DNA of 64,000 bases. It comes from Bordetella genomosp. 5. Its GTDB lineage: Bacteria > Pseudomonadota > Gammaproteobacteria > Burkholderiales > Burkholderiaceae_B. The translations under genes and the position numbers were made by a program. Below the pieces are notes generated by a model. It saw only the letters and a program-made list of their open reading frames with translations. It was not told the origin of the DNA and did no database searches. Positions 34,021 through 42,626 of the stretch are shown in pieces. The DNA is taken from NCBI RefSeq assembly GCF_002261475.1, contig NZ_NEVN01000004.1, positions 496,001-560,000 on the forward strand, in the 5' to 3' direction. Within the stretch, counting starts at the first letter, position 1. Each line of letters starts with the position of its first letter.

Positions 34021-34701
34021 TCAGCTCAGCAGGGCCGCGACCAGATCGCCGTCGCGGTCGCCGGGCTCGGCGAAGTCCAGCGCGGCCTGCGTGTGGTGCA
34101 GGTGCTCGTGCATCAGCGCGCAGGCGCGTTCCACCTCTCCGGCCTCGGCCGCCAGCAAAAAGGCCTCATGCTCCTGCGACGAGCAGTTGGCGTCGTGCTG
34201 CGTCTGGTAGAGCGCGGTAATGACCGCGCTGCGGGCCAGCAGCTCGCGCAGCATGTCGGTCAGTACCGAATTGCCCGCGATGTCGGCGAGCAGCAGATGG
34301 AAATCCGACAGCAGCTGGTTGCGCAGCGGCACGGTGCCCGACTCGATGGCCGCACGCTCGCGCTTGAGATGCTCGCGCAGGCGGCGGTAATCGGCGGGAC
34401 GGGCCCGCGACACGAACTCGCGCGCCACGGCGGCTTCGAGAATCGCGCGCACCGCGTAGACCTCGCGCGCCTCGTTGGCGTCGGGCTTGCTCACGAAGGC
34501 GCCCTTGTCCGGCACGATGTTGATCAGCTTGTCCTTGGACAGCATCAACAGGGCGGCGCGGATCTTGGTGCGGCTGACCGCGTAAACGCGGGCGAGTGCC
34601 TCTTCCCGCAAGCGGGTGCCGGGCGGCAGGCGGTGCGAGACGATGGCTTCGGCCAGGGCGCGCGCAATGTCTTCGGCGCTGGGATCGGGGGTGGACGACA
34701 T
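34021..34701 (-). CDS. GntR-family regulator, FadR/FCD subgroup
   Basis: About 226 aa from MSSTPDPSAED (alternative ATG at 34713). It has an N-terminal winged helix (ARALAEAIVSHRLPPGTRLREEALARVYAVSRTKIRAAL) and a C-terminal FCD effector domain with metal-binding histidines (DFHLLLADIAGN, HLHHTQ). Such regulators often sense carboxylates in amino-acid or hydantoin catabolism. It is divergent from the M20 deacylase gene; the intergenic region has a TTGCATACAAAAC site that recurs near 37665. Confidence 0.9.
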   Translation of the reverse strand: MSSTPDPSAEDIARALAEAIVSHRLPPGTRLREEALARVYAVSRTKIRAALLMLSKDKLINIVPDKGAFVSKPDANEAREVYAVRAILEAAVAREFVSRARPADYRRLREHLKRERAAIESGTVPLRNQLLSDFHLLLADIAGNSVLTDMLRELLARSAVITALYQTQHDANCSSQEHEAFLLAAEAGEVERACALMHEHLHHTQAALDFAEPGDRDGDLVAALLS

Positions 34702-34794
34702 CGGATGCTGCAAAAACGCGGCCGGCAGGCCGCAGGGCAGGCCAGTCTAGCAAAAAGCGCGCAAAGATTGGGCACAGGTTTGGGTTGTCATTAA

Positions 34795-34807
34795 TTGCAT
34801 ACAAAAC
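34795..34807. promoter_or_regulatory. Candidate GntR site, copy 1
   Basis: TTGCATACAAAAC lies between the divergent GntR and M20 genes. It differs at only two of 13 positions from the site at 37665-37677, and lies in the only AT-rich part of this intergenic region. Confidence 0.5.
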
Positions 34808-34958
34808 TTGAATACGATAGAGTGGCTGCAACTTTGACCGGTGGCCCGCCGTTCCTGCTTTCGACTCGATCGCCGATCCGCGCCGATCCAGGTTTGCAGC
34901 CCGGCACCGGGGGCCGCCGCCCGTCCCGTCGCTTCGCAACCCACCCCTCGGAGCCGCC

Positions 34959-36248
34959 ATGTCCGCGCCAGCCTCTCCTTCCACGGCCTCATCGCCGGCC
35001 ACGCGCATCCGTGCGTTCATCGACCAGGAACACGCCGCGCAGGTGGATTTTCTGCGTGAGCTCGTGCGCGTGCCGTCCGACAACCCGGGGGGCGACTGCG
35101 CGCCCCACGCGGCCCGCGCGCAGGCCTTGCTGCAGGCCCTGGGATTCGAGGTTGAGGCGCATGCCGTGCCCGAGAATCTGGTGCGCGACAACGGCATGAT
35201 CTCGGCCACCAACCTCATCGTCCGCGTCGTGCTCGGCGAGGGCGGTCCCACCATTGCACTGAACGCCCACGGCGATGTGGTGCCGCCCGGCACGGGCTGG
35301 AGCCACGATCCCTATGGCGGCGACATCGTGCAGGATGCGGTGCACGGCCCGACCATGATCGGCCGCGGCGTGGCGGTGTCGAAGTCGGACTTCGCCACCT
35401 ACACCTGGGCGCTGCTCGCGCTGCTGGCCGCGCGCGAGGCGGGCGCGAGCTACCGGGGCACCGTCGAGCTGCACTTCACGTACGACGAGGAGGCGGGCGG
35501 GGCGATCGGTCCGGGCTGGCTGCTCGCCCAGGGCCTGACCCGTCCGGATTACGCCATTTCCGCGGGCTTCTCGTACGGCATCACCTCCGCGCACAACGGC
35601 TGCCTGCATGCCGAGATCACGGTGCGCGGCCGGCAGGCCCACGCCGCCATGCCGCACACCGGGGCCGACGCCCTCGAGGCCGCGACCGCGGTGCTCAATG
35701 CGCTGTATGCGCACCGGCGCGTGCTGGCGCAGAAGCATTCGGCCGTGCCGGGCATCGACACGCCCGGACTTACGGTGGGGCTGATCGAAGGGGGGATCAA
35801 CACCAACGTGGTGCCCGACGAAGTCCGCATGCGGGTCGACCGCCGCATGATTCCCGAAGAGCAGGGTGTGGATGCCGAAGGCGAGCTGCGCGCGCTGGCG
35901 CAGGACACCGTCGCCGGACGCGAGGGCATCCAGGTGCAGGTGCGCCGCATCATGCAGGCCGAGCCGCTGGCCGAGCTGCCCGGCGCCAAGGGCCTGATCG
36001 AGGCGTTGGGCGCCCATGCGCGCGCCGAGTTCGACAGCGAGATCCCGGTGCACGGCGTGCCGCTGTACACCGACGCCCGGCATTACACCGAGTATGGCGT
36101 GCCGACCGTGCTGTACGGCGCCGGGCCGCGCACGCTGATCGAAGCGCGGGGCCACAATACCGACGAGAACCTGCGTCTCGAAGACCTGCGACGCGCGACC
36201 CGCGTGGTGGCGCTGGCGCTGCACGATCTGTTGCGCGCGCAACGATAG
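34959..36248 (+). CDS. M20-family amidohydrolase (ArgE/DapE-like deacylase)
   Basis: A 429-aa di-zinc hydrolase. Metal and catalytic residues are visible in LNAHGDVVPPG (His, Asp), the bridging TYDEEAGG glutamates, and the dimerisation loop GRQAHAAMPHTG, with DGRH-like YTDARHYTEYG late in the chain. It removes acyl groups from amino acids or dipeptides in the cytoplasm. Chosen start MSAPASPSTASS. It is divergent from its likely GntR regulator and convergent with a second amidohydrolase, so N-acyl or N-carbamoyl amino acid use is a fair guess. Confidence 0.87.
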   Translation: MSAPASPSTASSPATRIRAFIDQEHAAQVDFLRELVRVPSDNPGGDCAPHAARAQALLQALGFEVEAHAVPENLVRDNGMISATNLIVRVVLGEGGPTIALNAHGDVVPPGTGWSHDPYGGDIVQDAVHGPTMIGRGVAVSKSDFATYTWALLALLAAREAGASYRGTVELHFTYDEEAGGAIGPGWLLAQGLTRPDYAISAGFSYGITSAHNGCLHAEITVRGRQAHAAMPHTGADALEAATAVLNALYAHRRVLAQKHSAVPGIDTPGLTVGLIEGGINTNVVPDEVRMRVDRRMIPEEQGVDAEGELRALAQDTVAGREGIQVQVRRIMQAEPLAELPGAKGLIEALGAHARAEFDSEIPVHGVPLYTDARHYTEYGVPTVLYGAGPRTLIEARGHNTDENLRLEDLRRATRVVALALHDLLRAQR

Positions 36249-36287
36249 GGGTCTGGCCAGGCGGTGCATCTGGCGGTGCATCTGGCG

Positions 36288-36318
36288 CCGCGCGAGCGCG
36301 TGCAGCGCGCTCGCGCGG
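36288..36318. terminator. Perfect 13-bp hairpin between convergent amidohydrolase genes
   Basis: CCGCGCGAGCGCG and CGCGCTCGCGCGG around a 5-nt loop lie midway between the two stops. It is very stable but without a U-run; it may pause or separate converging transcripts. Confidence 0.5.
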
Positions 36319-36329
36319 GCGGTCCGGCC

Positions 36330-37610
36330 TCAGTCCTGCGCGAGCCTGTGCAGAAAGCCGGTTACCGCGCGGGCGGCCAGCGCGGCGTCCTCGGCGGTCA
36401 TCGTTTCGAGGGGGTTGTGGCTGATGCCGCCGTTGCCGCAACGCACGAAGAGCATGCTGGTGGGCACGGCACGACCCATGAGCATCGCGTCGTGACCGGC
36501 GCCCGACGGCAGCTCGAACACCGGGGCATGCAGCGATTCGAGCACGGCGCGCCAGTGGGCGCGATGCGCGGGCGTGCAGGGTGTGGCCGCGGCGCGCATG
36601 AGCTCTTCGCTGTGCCATTCGATGGCGCGGCGCGCGCAGATCGCCGCGATCTCGCGCTCGATGTCCGCCAGCGCCTGATCGCGCACCGCATCATCGCCGG
36701 CGCGCACGTCCAGCGTGAGCACGCAGGCGCCCGGGATCACATTGATCGAGCCGCCCGGGACATCGAGCACGCCCACGGTGCCGACCAGTCCGTCCTCGCT
36801 GCGGCAGCGGTTTTCGACCATCAACACGATCTCGGCCGCCGCGCACGCGGCATCCCGCCGCATGCCCATGGGGGTGGTGCCCGCATGGCCGGCCTGGCCG
36901 GTAAGCACCAGCCGGCGCCGCACGCAGCCGGCGATGGCGCTCACGATGCCCAGCGGCAGCTCACGTTGCAACAGCACCGGCCCCTGTTCGATATGCACTT
37001 CGAAGAAGTGTGCGAGGCGGGTCCGGTCGGCGGCCGCCTGGGCGATGGCGTCGGGGTCCAGCCCGGCCGTGCGCAGCGCATCGCGCATGGGGATGCCCTT
37101 GGCGTCCGCCTGATCCAGCAGCGCCATGTCGAACTGACCCAGGTAGGCCGACGAACCGAGGAAGGTGCTGCCGTAGCGCACGCCTTCTTCCTCGGCAAAC
37201 CCGATCACTTCCAGGTCATACGGCAGACGCTCCCCGGCGGCGTGCAGCGCCGCCACGACGGCGACAGGCAGCAGGATTCCGAGCCGGCCGTCGTAGCGGC
37301 CGCCGTTGCGCACGGTGTCGTAGTGGCTGCCGGTTGCGACGAGGCGCGGCTCGGCGACCCGCGCGTCGGCGCGGTAGCGGCCGATGACGTTGCCCACGGC
37401 GTCGACGCGGACCGTGTCGAAGCCCGCCTCGCGCATCCACCGCGCCAGCTGGTCAGCCGTGGCGCGATGCGCTTCGGTCAGGTAAGTGCACGTGAGCTGG
37501 CCGGGCACGTCGGTATGCTGCGCGAGCGTGTCGGCCCATTCCATAACGCTGGCGCCCGCGGGATGTTGCGCGGGGAGGGAACCGGAATCGCGAAGATCGT
37601 CAGGGGGCAT
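36330..37610 (-). CDS. Hydantoinase/carbamoylase-family amidase (AllC / N-carbamoyl-L-amino acid hydrolase type)
   Basis: A 426-aa M20-type amidase. Recognised motifs are VATGSHYDTVRNGGRYDG, the metal-bridging GFAEEEGVRYGSTFLGS, HFFEVHIEQGPVL, GQAGHAGTTPMGMRRD, GGSINVIPG and GAGHDAMLMG. These fit allantoate amidohydrolase, ureidoglycolate hydrolase and L-carbamoylase. With no purine genes nearby, an N-carbamoyl amino acid substrate is as likely as allantoate. The start MPPDDLRDS at 37610 drops 25 codons that overlap a palindromic operator. Confidence 0.88.
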   Translation of the reverse strand: MPPDDLRDSGSLPAQHPAGASVMEWADTLAQHTDVPGQLTCTYLTEAHRATADQLARWMREAGFDTVRVDAVGNVIGRYRADARVAEPRLVATGSHYDTVRNGGRYDGRLGILLPVAVVAALHAAGERLPYDLEVIGFAEEEGVRYGSTFLGSSAYLGQFDMALLDQADAKGIPMRDALRTAGLDPDAIAQAAADRTRLAHFFEVHIEQGPVLLQRELPLGIVSAIAGCVRRRLVLTGQAGHAGTTPMGMRRDAACAAAEIVLMVENRCRSEDGLVGTVGVLDVPGGSINVIPGACVLTLDVRAGDDAVRDQALADIEREIAAICARRAIEWHSEELMRAAATPCTPAHRAHWRAVLESLHAPVFELPSGAGHDAMLMGRAVPTSMLFVRCGNGGISHNPLETMTAEDAALAARAVTGFLHRLAQD

Positions 37611-37654
37611 GGCGGCGAGGGTGGAAGAGTGGACCTGCTTCCATTTAATCTCAA

Positions 37655-37677
37655 TACACAAAAATTGTGTACAAAAC
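37655..37677. promoter_or_regulatory. Candidate GntR site, copy 2, with 7-bp inverted repeat
   Basis: TACACAA-AAA-TTGTGTA (37655-37671) is a perfect inverted repeat, and TTGTGTACAAAAC (37665-37677) matches the site at 34795. It lies in the divergent promoter region of the amidase and DJ-1-like genes, suggesting both are controlled by the same GntR protein. Confidence 0.55.
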
Positions 37678-37753
37678 GCACTCATCGATTTCCCGGGTGC
37701 AAGCCGCTACCATCGGGGAGTGCGCCGGGTGGGCGCGAGATGAGGAACGCCGC

Positions 37754-38434
37754 ATGAACGTCGTGATGTTGCTGTATCCACGCCTGACCCAACTCGACCT
37801 GACCGGCCCGTTCGAGGTCTTCACGCGCGTCAAGGAAATGCAGCTGACGCTGGTGTCGAGCCAGGCCGGCCTCGTGACGGACGGCGGCGGCCTGCGCCTG
37901 TTTGCCGAGCACGGCTACGACGACTGTCCTCCCGCCGATCTGCTGTTCGTGCCGGGCGGGCCGGGCCAGCTCGAGTTGATGCAGGACGCCGCCACCCTCG
38001 ACTTCCTGCGCCGCCAGGCCGCGGGCGCGCAGTACGTCACGTCGGTCTGTACCGGCTCGCTCGTGCTGGCGGCTGCCGGTTTGCTGCGCGGCTACCGTGC
38101 CACCTCGCACTGGCTGTCGTTGCCGCAGTTGGCGCTGCTCGGCGCCGAGCCCGTGGCCGAGCGCGTGGTCTGGGACCGCAACCGCATCACGGGCGCCGGT
38201 GTCACGTCGGGCATCGATTTCGCGCTCACGCTGGTGGCGGGTCTGTATGGCCAGGAGCGGGCCGAGCGAATTCAGCTGTCGATGGAGTACGACCCTCAGC
38301 CGCCGTTTGCGAGCGGATCGCCGCGCACGGCCGGCGCGCCGGTGATCGATGCCGTCATGGCGGCCAGCGCGGCGTTCCAGGCGCGGCGCGAAGACGTGGC
38401 GCGCGCGGTCGGCGAGGCGCAGACGGGATCGTGA
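37754..38434 (+). CDS. DJ-1/PfpI-family protein, isonitrile hydratase-like
   Basis: A 226-aa protein with the nucleophile elbow TSVCTGSLVLAAAGLL (Cys99), an acidic partner Asp15 in QLDLTGPFEVF, and FVPGGPGQLELM. This arrangement fits isonitrile hydratase (InhA), which turns isonitriles into N-formamides. A formamide product could feed the neighbouring amidohydrolases, which would tie the cluster together; that is inference. Start at 37754, divergent from the amidase gene across a shared operator-like repeat. Confidence 0.8.
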   Translation: MNVVMLLYPRLTQLDLTGPFEVFTRVKEMQLTLVSSQAGLVTDGGGLRLFAEHGYDDCPPADLLFVPGGPGQLELMQDAATLDFLRRQAAGAQYVTSVCTGSLVLAAAGLLRGYRATSHWLSLPQLALLGAEPVAERVVWDRNRITGAGVTSGIDFALTLVAGLYGQERAERIQLSMEYDPQPPFASGSPRTAGAPVIDAVMAASAAFQARREDVARAVGEAQTGS

Positions 38435-38450
38435 CGCCGCGCGCCGCACC

Positions 38451-38765
38451 ATGACCACGCCCGCCACCTTCCAGATGAACAAGGCGCTGCTGCTGCTCGA
38501 CCGGGGCGCCGTGCCCTGTGCGCAGGCGGCGCTGCGCCGTGCCATCGATATGGCGCGTGCCGACGGACCCGCCGCGGTGCTGGTGCAGGCCCAGGTGGTG
38601 CTCGGCGAATGCCTGATCGACGCCGGTGAGCGCGAGGAGGCGCGCCGCTTGCTGGAGAGCGCGCTCGCCGTCGAGCTGGGCGACCGCGCTGAGCTGCTTG
38701 CCTATGAGCTGGAGCGGGCCCGCGGCCTGCTCGCCGGCCTGACCGGCGCCGTCCCGCGGCCCTGA
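38451..38765 (+). CDS. Small TPR-like helical protein
   Basis: 104 aa predicted as paired helices with a TPR-like pattern (MNKALLLLDRGAVPCAQAALRRAIDMARADG, GECLIDAGEREEARRLLESALAVELGD). It starts 16 bp after the DJ-1-like stop, so it is likely co-transcribed. The function is unknown; a protein-interaction adaptor is the natural guess. Confidence 0.65.
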   Translation: MTTPATFQMNKALLLLDRGAVPCAQAALRRAIDMARADGPAAVLVQAQVVLGECLIDAGEREEARRLLESALAVELGDRAELLAYELERARGLLAGLTGAVPRP

Positions 38766-38786
38766 GCGCGCGCGCGAAGGAAGGCG

Positions 38787-38870
38787 AGGTGCGGCGGGCC
38801 AGGTGCGGCCGGCTAGGTGCGGCCGGCTAGGTGCGGCCGGCTAGGCGCGGCCGGCTAGGCGCAGCCGGCG
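38787..38870. repeat. Six tandem copies of a 14-bp unit (AGGTGCGGCCGGCT)
   Basis: Six 14-bp units run without gaps. Units 2-4 are identical, unit 1 differs at the end, and units 5-6 carry AGGCGC. Each full unit contains CTAG at the junction. It lies between the TPR-like gene and the zinc transporter gene, as the array at 19141 lies between two other genes. Confidence 0.9.
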
Positions 38871-38956
38871 ACTCTATCTCAACCATAGGTGGAATCTTCT
38901 TGGGCGCGCTGCGCGCCTCTGGCAAGATGATTGCGTTCCCTGTTCAAAGCCGGTCC

Positions 38957-39886
38957 ATGAATACGAGTTCCCTCGCCGCCGCCGATCTTTTTTCCGCCTG
39001 GAAGCAACAGGCCCGCCAGCATCCCTGGATTGCAGCGAGCCTCGTGGCGGCCGTCGCCGCGGTGGTGCTGCTGCTTCTGTCCAGCGGCTACGATGCGCTC
39101 ACCGGCGACAAGCGCGCCCACGTGGGCTATGCCGTGCTGGGCGGGCTGGCCGGATTCGCCGCCACCGCGTTCGGCGCCGTGCTGGCCGGGGTGCTCGGCG
39201 ATGTGCGGCAGCGCACGCAGGATGTGATGTTGGGGCTGGCCGCCGGCATGATGCTGGCGGCGAGCGCGTTCTCGCTGATCTTGCCGGGACTGGCCGCGGC
39301 CGCCGAGCAGGTTGGCGAAGGCCCGCTCGCGGCCGGTGTCGTGGTGCTCGGGCTGGGGCTCGGCGTGCTGCTGATGCTCGGCCTGGATTACTTCACGCCG
39401 CACGTGCACGAGCAGACCGGTCAGAGAGGCCCCGAAAGTGCCCGGGTGGGCGGCGTGTGGTTGTTCGTGCTGACCATCGTGCTGCACAACCTGCCCGAGG
39501 GCATGGCCATCGGCGTGAGCTTGTCGAACGGCGATCTGAGCGTGGGCCTGCCGCTCACCACGGCGATCGCGATCCAGGATATTCCCGAAGGGCTGGCCGT
39601 GGCGCTGGCGCTGCGCGCCGTGGGCATGAGCCGCATGGGCGCGGTGATGGTCGCCGTGGCGTCAGGGCTGATGGAGCCCATCGGTGCGCTCGTGGGCGTG
39701 GGCATGTCCACGGGCTTTCCGCTCGCCTATCCGGTGAGCATGGGTCTGGCGGCAGGTGCGATGATCTTCGTGGTGTCGCACGAAGTGATCCCCGAGACGC
39801 ACCGCAACGGTCACCAGACCGCCGCCACCGTGGGGCTGATGGCGGGGTTTGCCGTGATGATGTTTCTGGACACGGCGCTGAGCTGA
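38957..39886 (+). CDS. zipB: ZIP-family zinc transporter, BbZIP orthologue
   Basis: A 309-aa inner-membrane transporter with eight helices. The binuclear metal site known from the Bordetella bronchiseptica ZIP structure is present at the same residue numbers: Met99, His177, Asn178, Glu181 (HNLPEG), Gln207, Asp208, Glu211 (IQDIPEG) and Glu240; His275/Glu276 follow. It imports zinc and possibly cadmium or iron. The start at 38957 gives the length I recall for BbZIP, and upstream codons run into the tandem repeat region. No Zur box was recognised. Confidence 0.93.
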   Translation: MNTSSLAAADLFSAWKQQARQHPWIAASLVAAVAAVVLLLLSSGYDALTGDKRAHVGYAVLGGLAGFAATAFGAVLAGVLGDVRQRTQDVMLGLAAGMMLAASAFSLILPGLAAAAEQVGEGPLAAGVVVLGLGLGVLLMLGLDYFTPHVHEQTGQRGPESARVGGVWLFVLTIVLHNLPEGMAIGVSLSNGDLSVGLPLTTAIAIQDIPEGLAVALALRAVGMSRMGAVMVAVASGLMEPIGALVGVGMSTGFPLAYPVSMGLAAGAMIFVVSHEVIPETHRNGHQTAATVGLMAGFAVMMFLDTALS

Positions 39887-39893
39887 ACGCCGC

Positions 39894-40595
39894 TCAGCCC
39901 GGGCCGCGCTGGCAGCTCTGCAGATAGCGCTGGTAGGTGTCGACCATGACCTGGGTGGTCCAGGCCGAGCGGATCGACGGGTCGTAGCCGCTCTGGTTGA
40001 CCGCATAGCGCTGGCAGTCGGCGCGTGCCGTGGTTTGCACCGGCGGCGCCTCCGGCACCGGAATCGCGGCGGGCGATCCCGCGGCGGGCGATCCCGCGGC
40101 GGGCGACCCCGCGCCGGGCGACCCCTGGCCGTACTGCGGCATCGGATAGCCCTGCGGTGTCTCGTAGGTGGGCGCGGCGGTCAGGTTGTTGCCCGAATAA
40201 ACGGGCGGGTTGCCATACACCGGCGCGCTTTCGTAGGGGGCCACGTAGGTCCCGCCATAGCCGGCGTCGCCGTATCCCGGGTCATAGACGCCGCCCGGCG
40301 TGGTGTACGTCACGCCACCGCCGCCGATCTGCGCGCCCGACGAGGCATAGGCCTGGTCATTGGCATTGGCCACCAGCAGGGCGCCGACGGCGGCCAGCGC
40401 GATCGCGCCGCCGATCCACCAGCCATCCGACGAGGATCCGCCACCACGGTGGTGGTTGTACCCGCTGCCATAATAGCCGTGGCGGCCATGCCCGTAATAG
40501 CCGTGACTGCCCCAGCCGGGGCCGGCGAAGGCGGGGGCGGTGATCGCCGCCAGCAGCACGGCCGCGCCCGCTCGCCGCAAAAAGTGCGACTTCAT
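39894..40595 (-). CDS. Gly/Tyr/Pro-rich secreted protein with internal GSPAA repeats
   Basis: A 233-aa protein with signal peptide (KSHFLRRAGAAVLLAAITAPAFA). A Gly/His/Tyr-rich stretch (HGYYGHGRHGYYGSGY) follows, then one hydrophobic helix (GWWIGGAIALAAVGALLVANA), a Tyr/Pro-rich region, four 5-residue GSPAA-type repeats encoded by 15-bp DNA repeats (about 40072-40125), and a C-terminal domain with two cysteines. Probably envelope-associated; no family recognised beyond low-complexity similarity. The stop is 8 bp from the convergent ZIP stop. Confidence 0.7.
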   Translation of the reverse strand: MKSHFLRRAGAAVLLAAITAPAFAGPGWGSHGYYGHGRHGYYGSGYNHHRGGGSSSDGWWIGGAIALAAVGALLVANANDQAYASSGAQIGGGGVTYTTPGGVYDPGYGDAGYGGTYVAPYESAPVYGNPPVYSGNNLTAAPTYETPQGYPMPQYGQGSPGAGSPAAGSPAAGSPAAIPVPEAPPVQTTARADCQRYAVNQSGYDPSIRSAWTTQVMVDTYQRYLQSCQRGPG

Positions 40596-40706
40596 GATTG
40601 CTCTCCGGAACCGAAAAGCCCGGTTCCCACCATTACTGTACTGCGCCGGCGCGGCCGGCACAGCGCTCGGCGGTGTGTCCAGAGGTTAAGCCGGTTTCGG
40701 TCGATT

Positions 40707-42026
40707 TCAAGCCGCATCCCGCGCGCGGCCCAGGCGGGCGGCCCACAGCACCAGAGGCACGGCGCAGAGCGCGAACACGGCCATCATGCCGAAGCCGCCC
40801 CAGCTCACCTGCGGATACACCAGACGGGCCGCGTTCACGCTGAAAAACATCAGCACCCCGCCCGAGAGCATGGCGTACAGCGCGATCGCCGAGGTCTGGC
40901 AGCCGGCCGGCACCCGGCGGGCGATGTAGGTCATCACGGCGGAGTTGTTGCCCGCGAGCGTGAACGCCTGCAGCAGTTGCAAGGCCAGGAGCGGCGCCAG
41001 CGAGGTGCAGAAGGCCAGCCCGAGCCAGCGGACGGCACTCATCACGGCCGAGAGCCAGATGAGCCGTTCGGCGCCGACCCGCGGCACGATGCGGGCGGCG
41101 AAGTAGAAGAACACCACCTCGGCGGTCACGCCCACGGTCCAGAGCAAGCCGATGTCGGAGGTCGAGAGGCCGCGGTCCGTCCAGAACAGCGAGGCGTACG
41201 AGTACAGGAATCCGTTGCTGGCCTGGATCAGCGAGGCGGCCAGGATCGTCAGCACCGCGGCGTTGTCGCGCAGCACTTGCAACAGGGGCCAGCGCGTGGC
41301 CGGCAACGCGGCGCGCGGCCCGGCGTCGGTGGGCGTGGGCGCCGGGCTTGCCGCCGTGGCCGCCGGGGTCGACGGCGTCGCCGGGGCGGAGCGGGGCGGG
41401 ACGACGCCCATGCCGGGCAGCGCACGCACGCAGATTGCGCAGGTGAGCGTGAGCAGCGCACTCATGATGACAATGGCCAGCGGGTCCGTCGCGCGGATGA
41501 CGTACCCGCCCGCGAGCGTGGTCGCGGCGAACCCGATCGATCCCCACACGCGTACCGTGGTGTAGACCGGGCGGCCGCCCACCACGTGGGACAGCGCGAT
41601 CCGGTCCAGCACGGGCTGCACCGCCGGAAACAGCATGTTGATGCCCAGCGTGGCCCAGAAGACCCAGGCCGGTGCGTCCAGCCACGGATAGCAGGCGAAC
41701 AGCAGGGCGGTGGTGGCCAGCGGGGCCGCGATCAGGATTTTGAGCCGGCCCGTGACATCGGCCACATGCGCAAGCAGCGGCGCGGACAGAATCTTCGGCA
41801 GGAAGGCCGTCGCCACGATCAGGCCGATCAGGTCGGTGTCCAGCCCCCGGCTCGCAAACCAGAGCGGCAGGAACGGAATGCTGATGCCCTGCAGACCATA
41901 GAACAGAAAATAAAACGCGCGCAGCCAACGCAGGTTGTTGCCCACCAGAATGCTCCGCCATCGACGCGCCGCCGGTTGAAAAAAGGGAATGCGGGCGCGG
42001 CGGGGCGAGAGCATACTCCAGCACAT
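40707..42026 (-). CDS. MFS transporter, HcaT/PPP-family like
   Basis: About 439 aa, 12 helices. The opening LRWLRAFYFLFYGLQGISIPFLPLWFASRGLDTDLIG and the VYTTVRVWGSIGFAATTLAGGYVI segment match the phenylpropionate permease (HcaT) family. A long Pro/Ala/Thr-rich cytoplasmic loop lies mid-protein (APATPSTPAATAASPAPTP). Start could be 42026 or 42014; longer in-frame extensions to 42170 cross the divergent GNAT promoter. The substrate could be an aromatic acid, but there is no catabolic gene beside it. Confidence 0.85.
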   Translation of the reverse strand: MCWSMLSPRRARIPFFQPAARRWRSILVGNNLRWLRAFYFLFYGLQGISIPFLPLWFASRGLDTDLIGLIVATAFLPKILSAPLLAHVADVTGRLKILIAAPLATTALLFACYPWLDAPAWVFWATLGINMLFPAVQPVLDRIALSHVVGGRPVYTTVRVWGSIGFAATTLAGGYVIRATDPLAIVIMSALLTLTCAICVRALPGMGVVPPRSAPATPSTPAATAASPAPTPTDAGPRAALPATRWPLLQVLRDNAAVLTILAASLIQASNGFLYSYASLFWTDRGLSTSDIGLLWTVGVTAEVVFFYFAARIVPRVGAERLIWLSAVMSAVRWLGLAFCTSLAPLLALQLLQAFTLAGNNSAVMTYIARRVPAGCQTSAIALYAMLSGGVLMFFSVNAARLVYPQVSWGGFGMMAVFALCAVPLVLWAARLGRARDAA

Positions 42027-42140
42027 CGGTCGCCGCATCCGCCGCATCCGGAGCGCGGGCTGCCGCGTCACGCGCCACCGCGTCCTGCTTGATAAGATAG
42101 CGCCCCCTTCGTCCGCCGTTTCTCGAATTCTTCGTCGATC

Positions 42141-42626
42141 ATGACCCTCGTCAATCCTGTGAGCACTCATCCGCGCATCCGGCTCCAGGTGCCGTCCGAG
42201 ACCGACGTGCCATATCTGCTCGCGCTACGCCGCAGCACGATGGACGCGCACCTCGACGCGCAGGGCATCCCGGCCGACGAAGCCGCGCACATGGCCCGCA
42301 TCCTGTATCACTGGGAAGACGCGCGCCTGCTGCGCATCGATGGCGAGCCGGCCGGTCTGCTGAAGGCCTATCGCGGCCTGATCGACGACGAAGACCGCTG
42401 GCACGTGGTGCAGATCCAGCTGGCGCCGGGGTTTCAGGGCAAGGGCTGGGGCGAGCAGGTGCTGCGCCTAGTGCTGGACCCGGCCGACGCGCAGGGCCTT
42501 GCGGTCACACTGGACGTGCTCAAGGTCAATCCGGCGCGCCGCCTCTACGAGCGCTGCGGATTCGTGATCGACCACGAAAGCGAGCATGAGTACCACATGC
42601 GCCGCCCTGGCCGCGCATCGGTGTAA
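42141..42626 (+). CDS. GNAT N-acetyltransferase
   Basis: 161 aa with the acetyl-CoA binding strand VVQIQLAPGFQGKGWGEQVLRLVLD and NPARRLYERCGFVIDHESEHEYHMRR. Divergent from the MFS gene. The substrate is unknown. Confidence 0.87.
   Translation: MTLVNPVSTHPRIRLQVPSETDVPYLLALRRSTMDAHLDAQGIPADEAAHMARILYHWEDARLLRIDGEPAGLLKAYRGLIDDEDRWHVVQIQLAPGFQGKGWGEQVLRLVLDPADAQGLAVTLDVLKVNPARRLYERCGFVIDHESEHEYHMRRPGRASV

Noticed and set aside
38787-38870. CRISPR or origin iterons
   Set aside because: No spacers, no Rep protein nearby, and GC-rich units without an AT-rich unwinding region.
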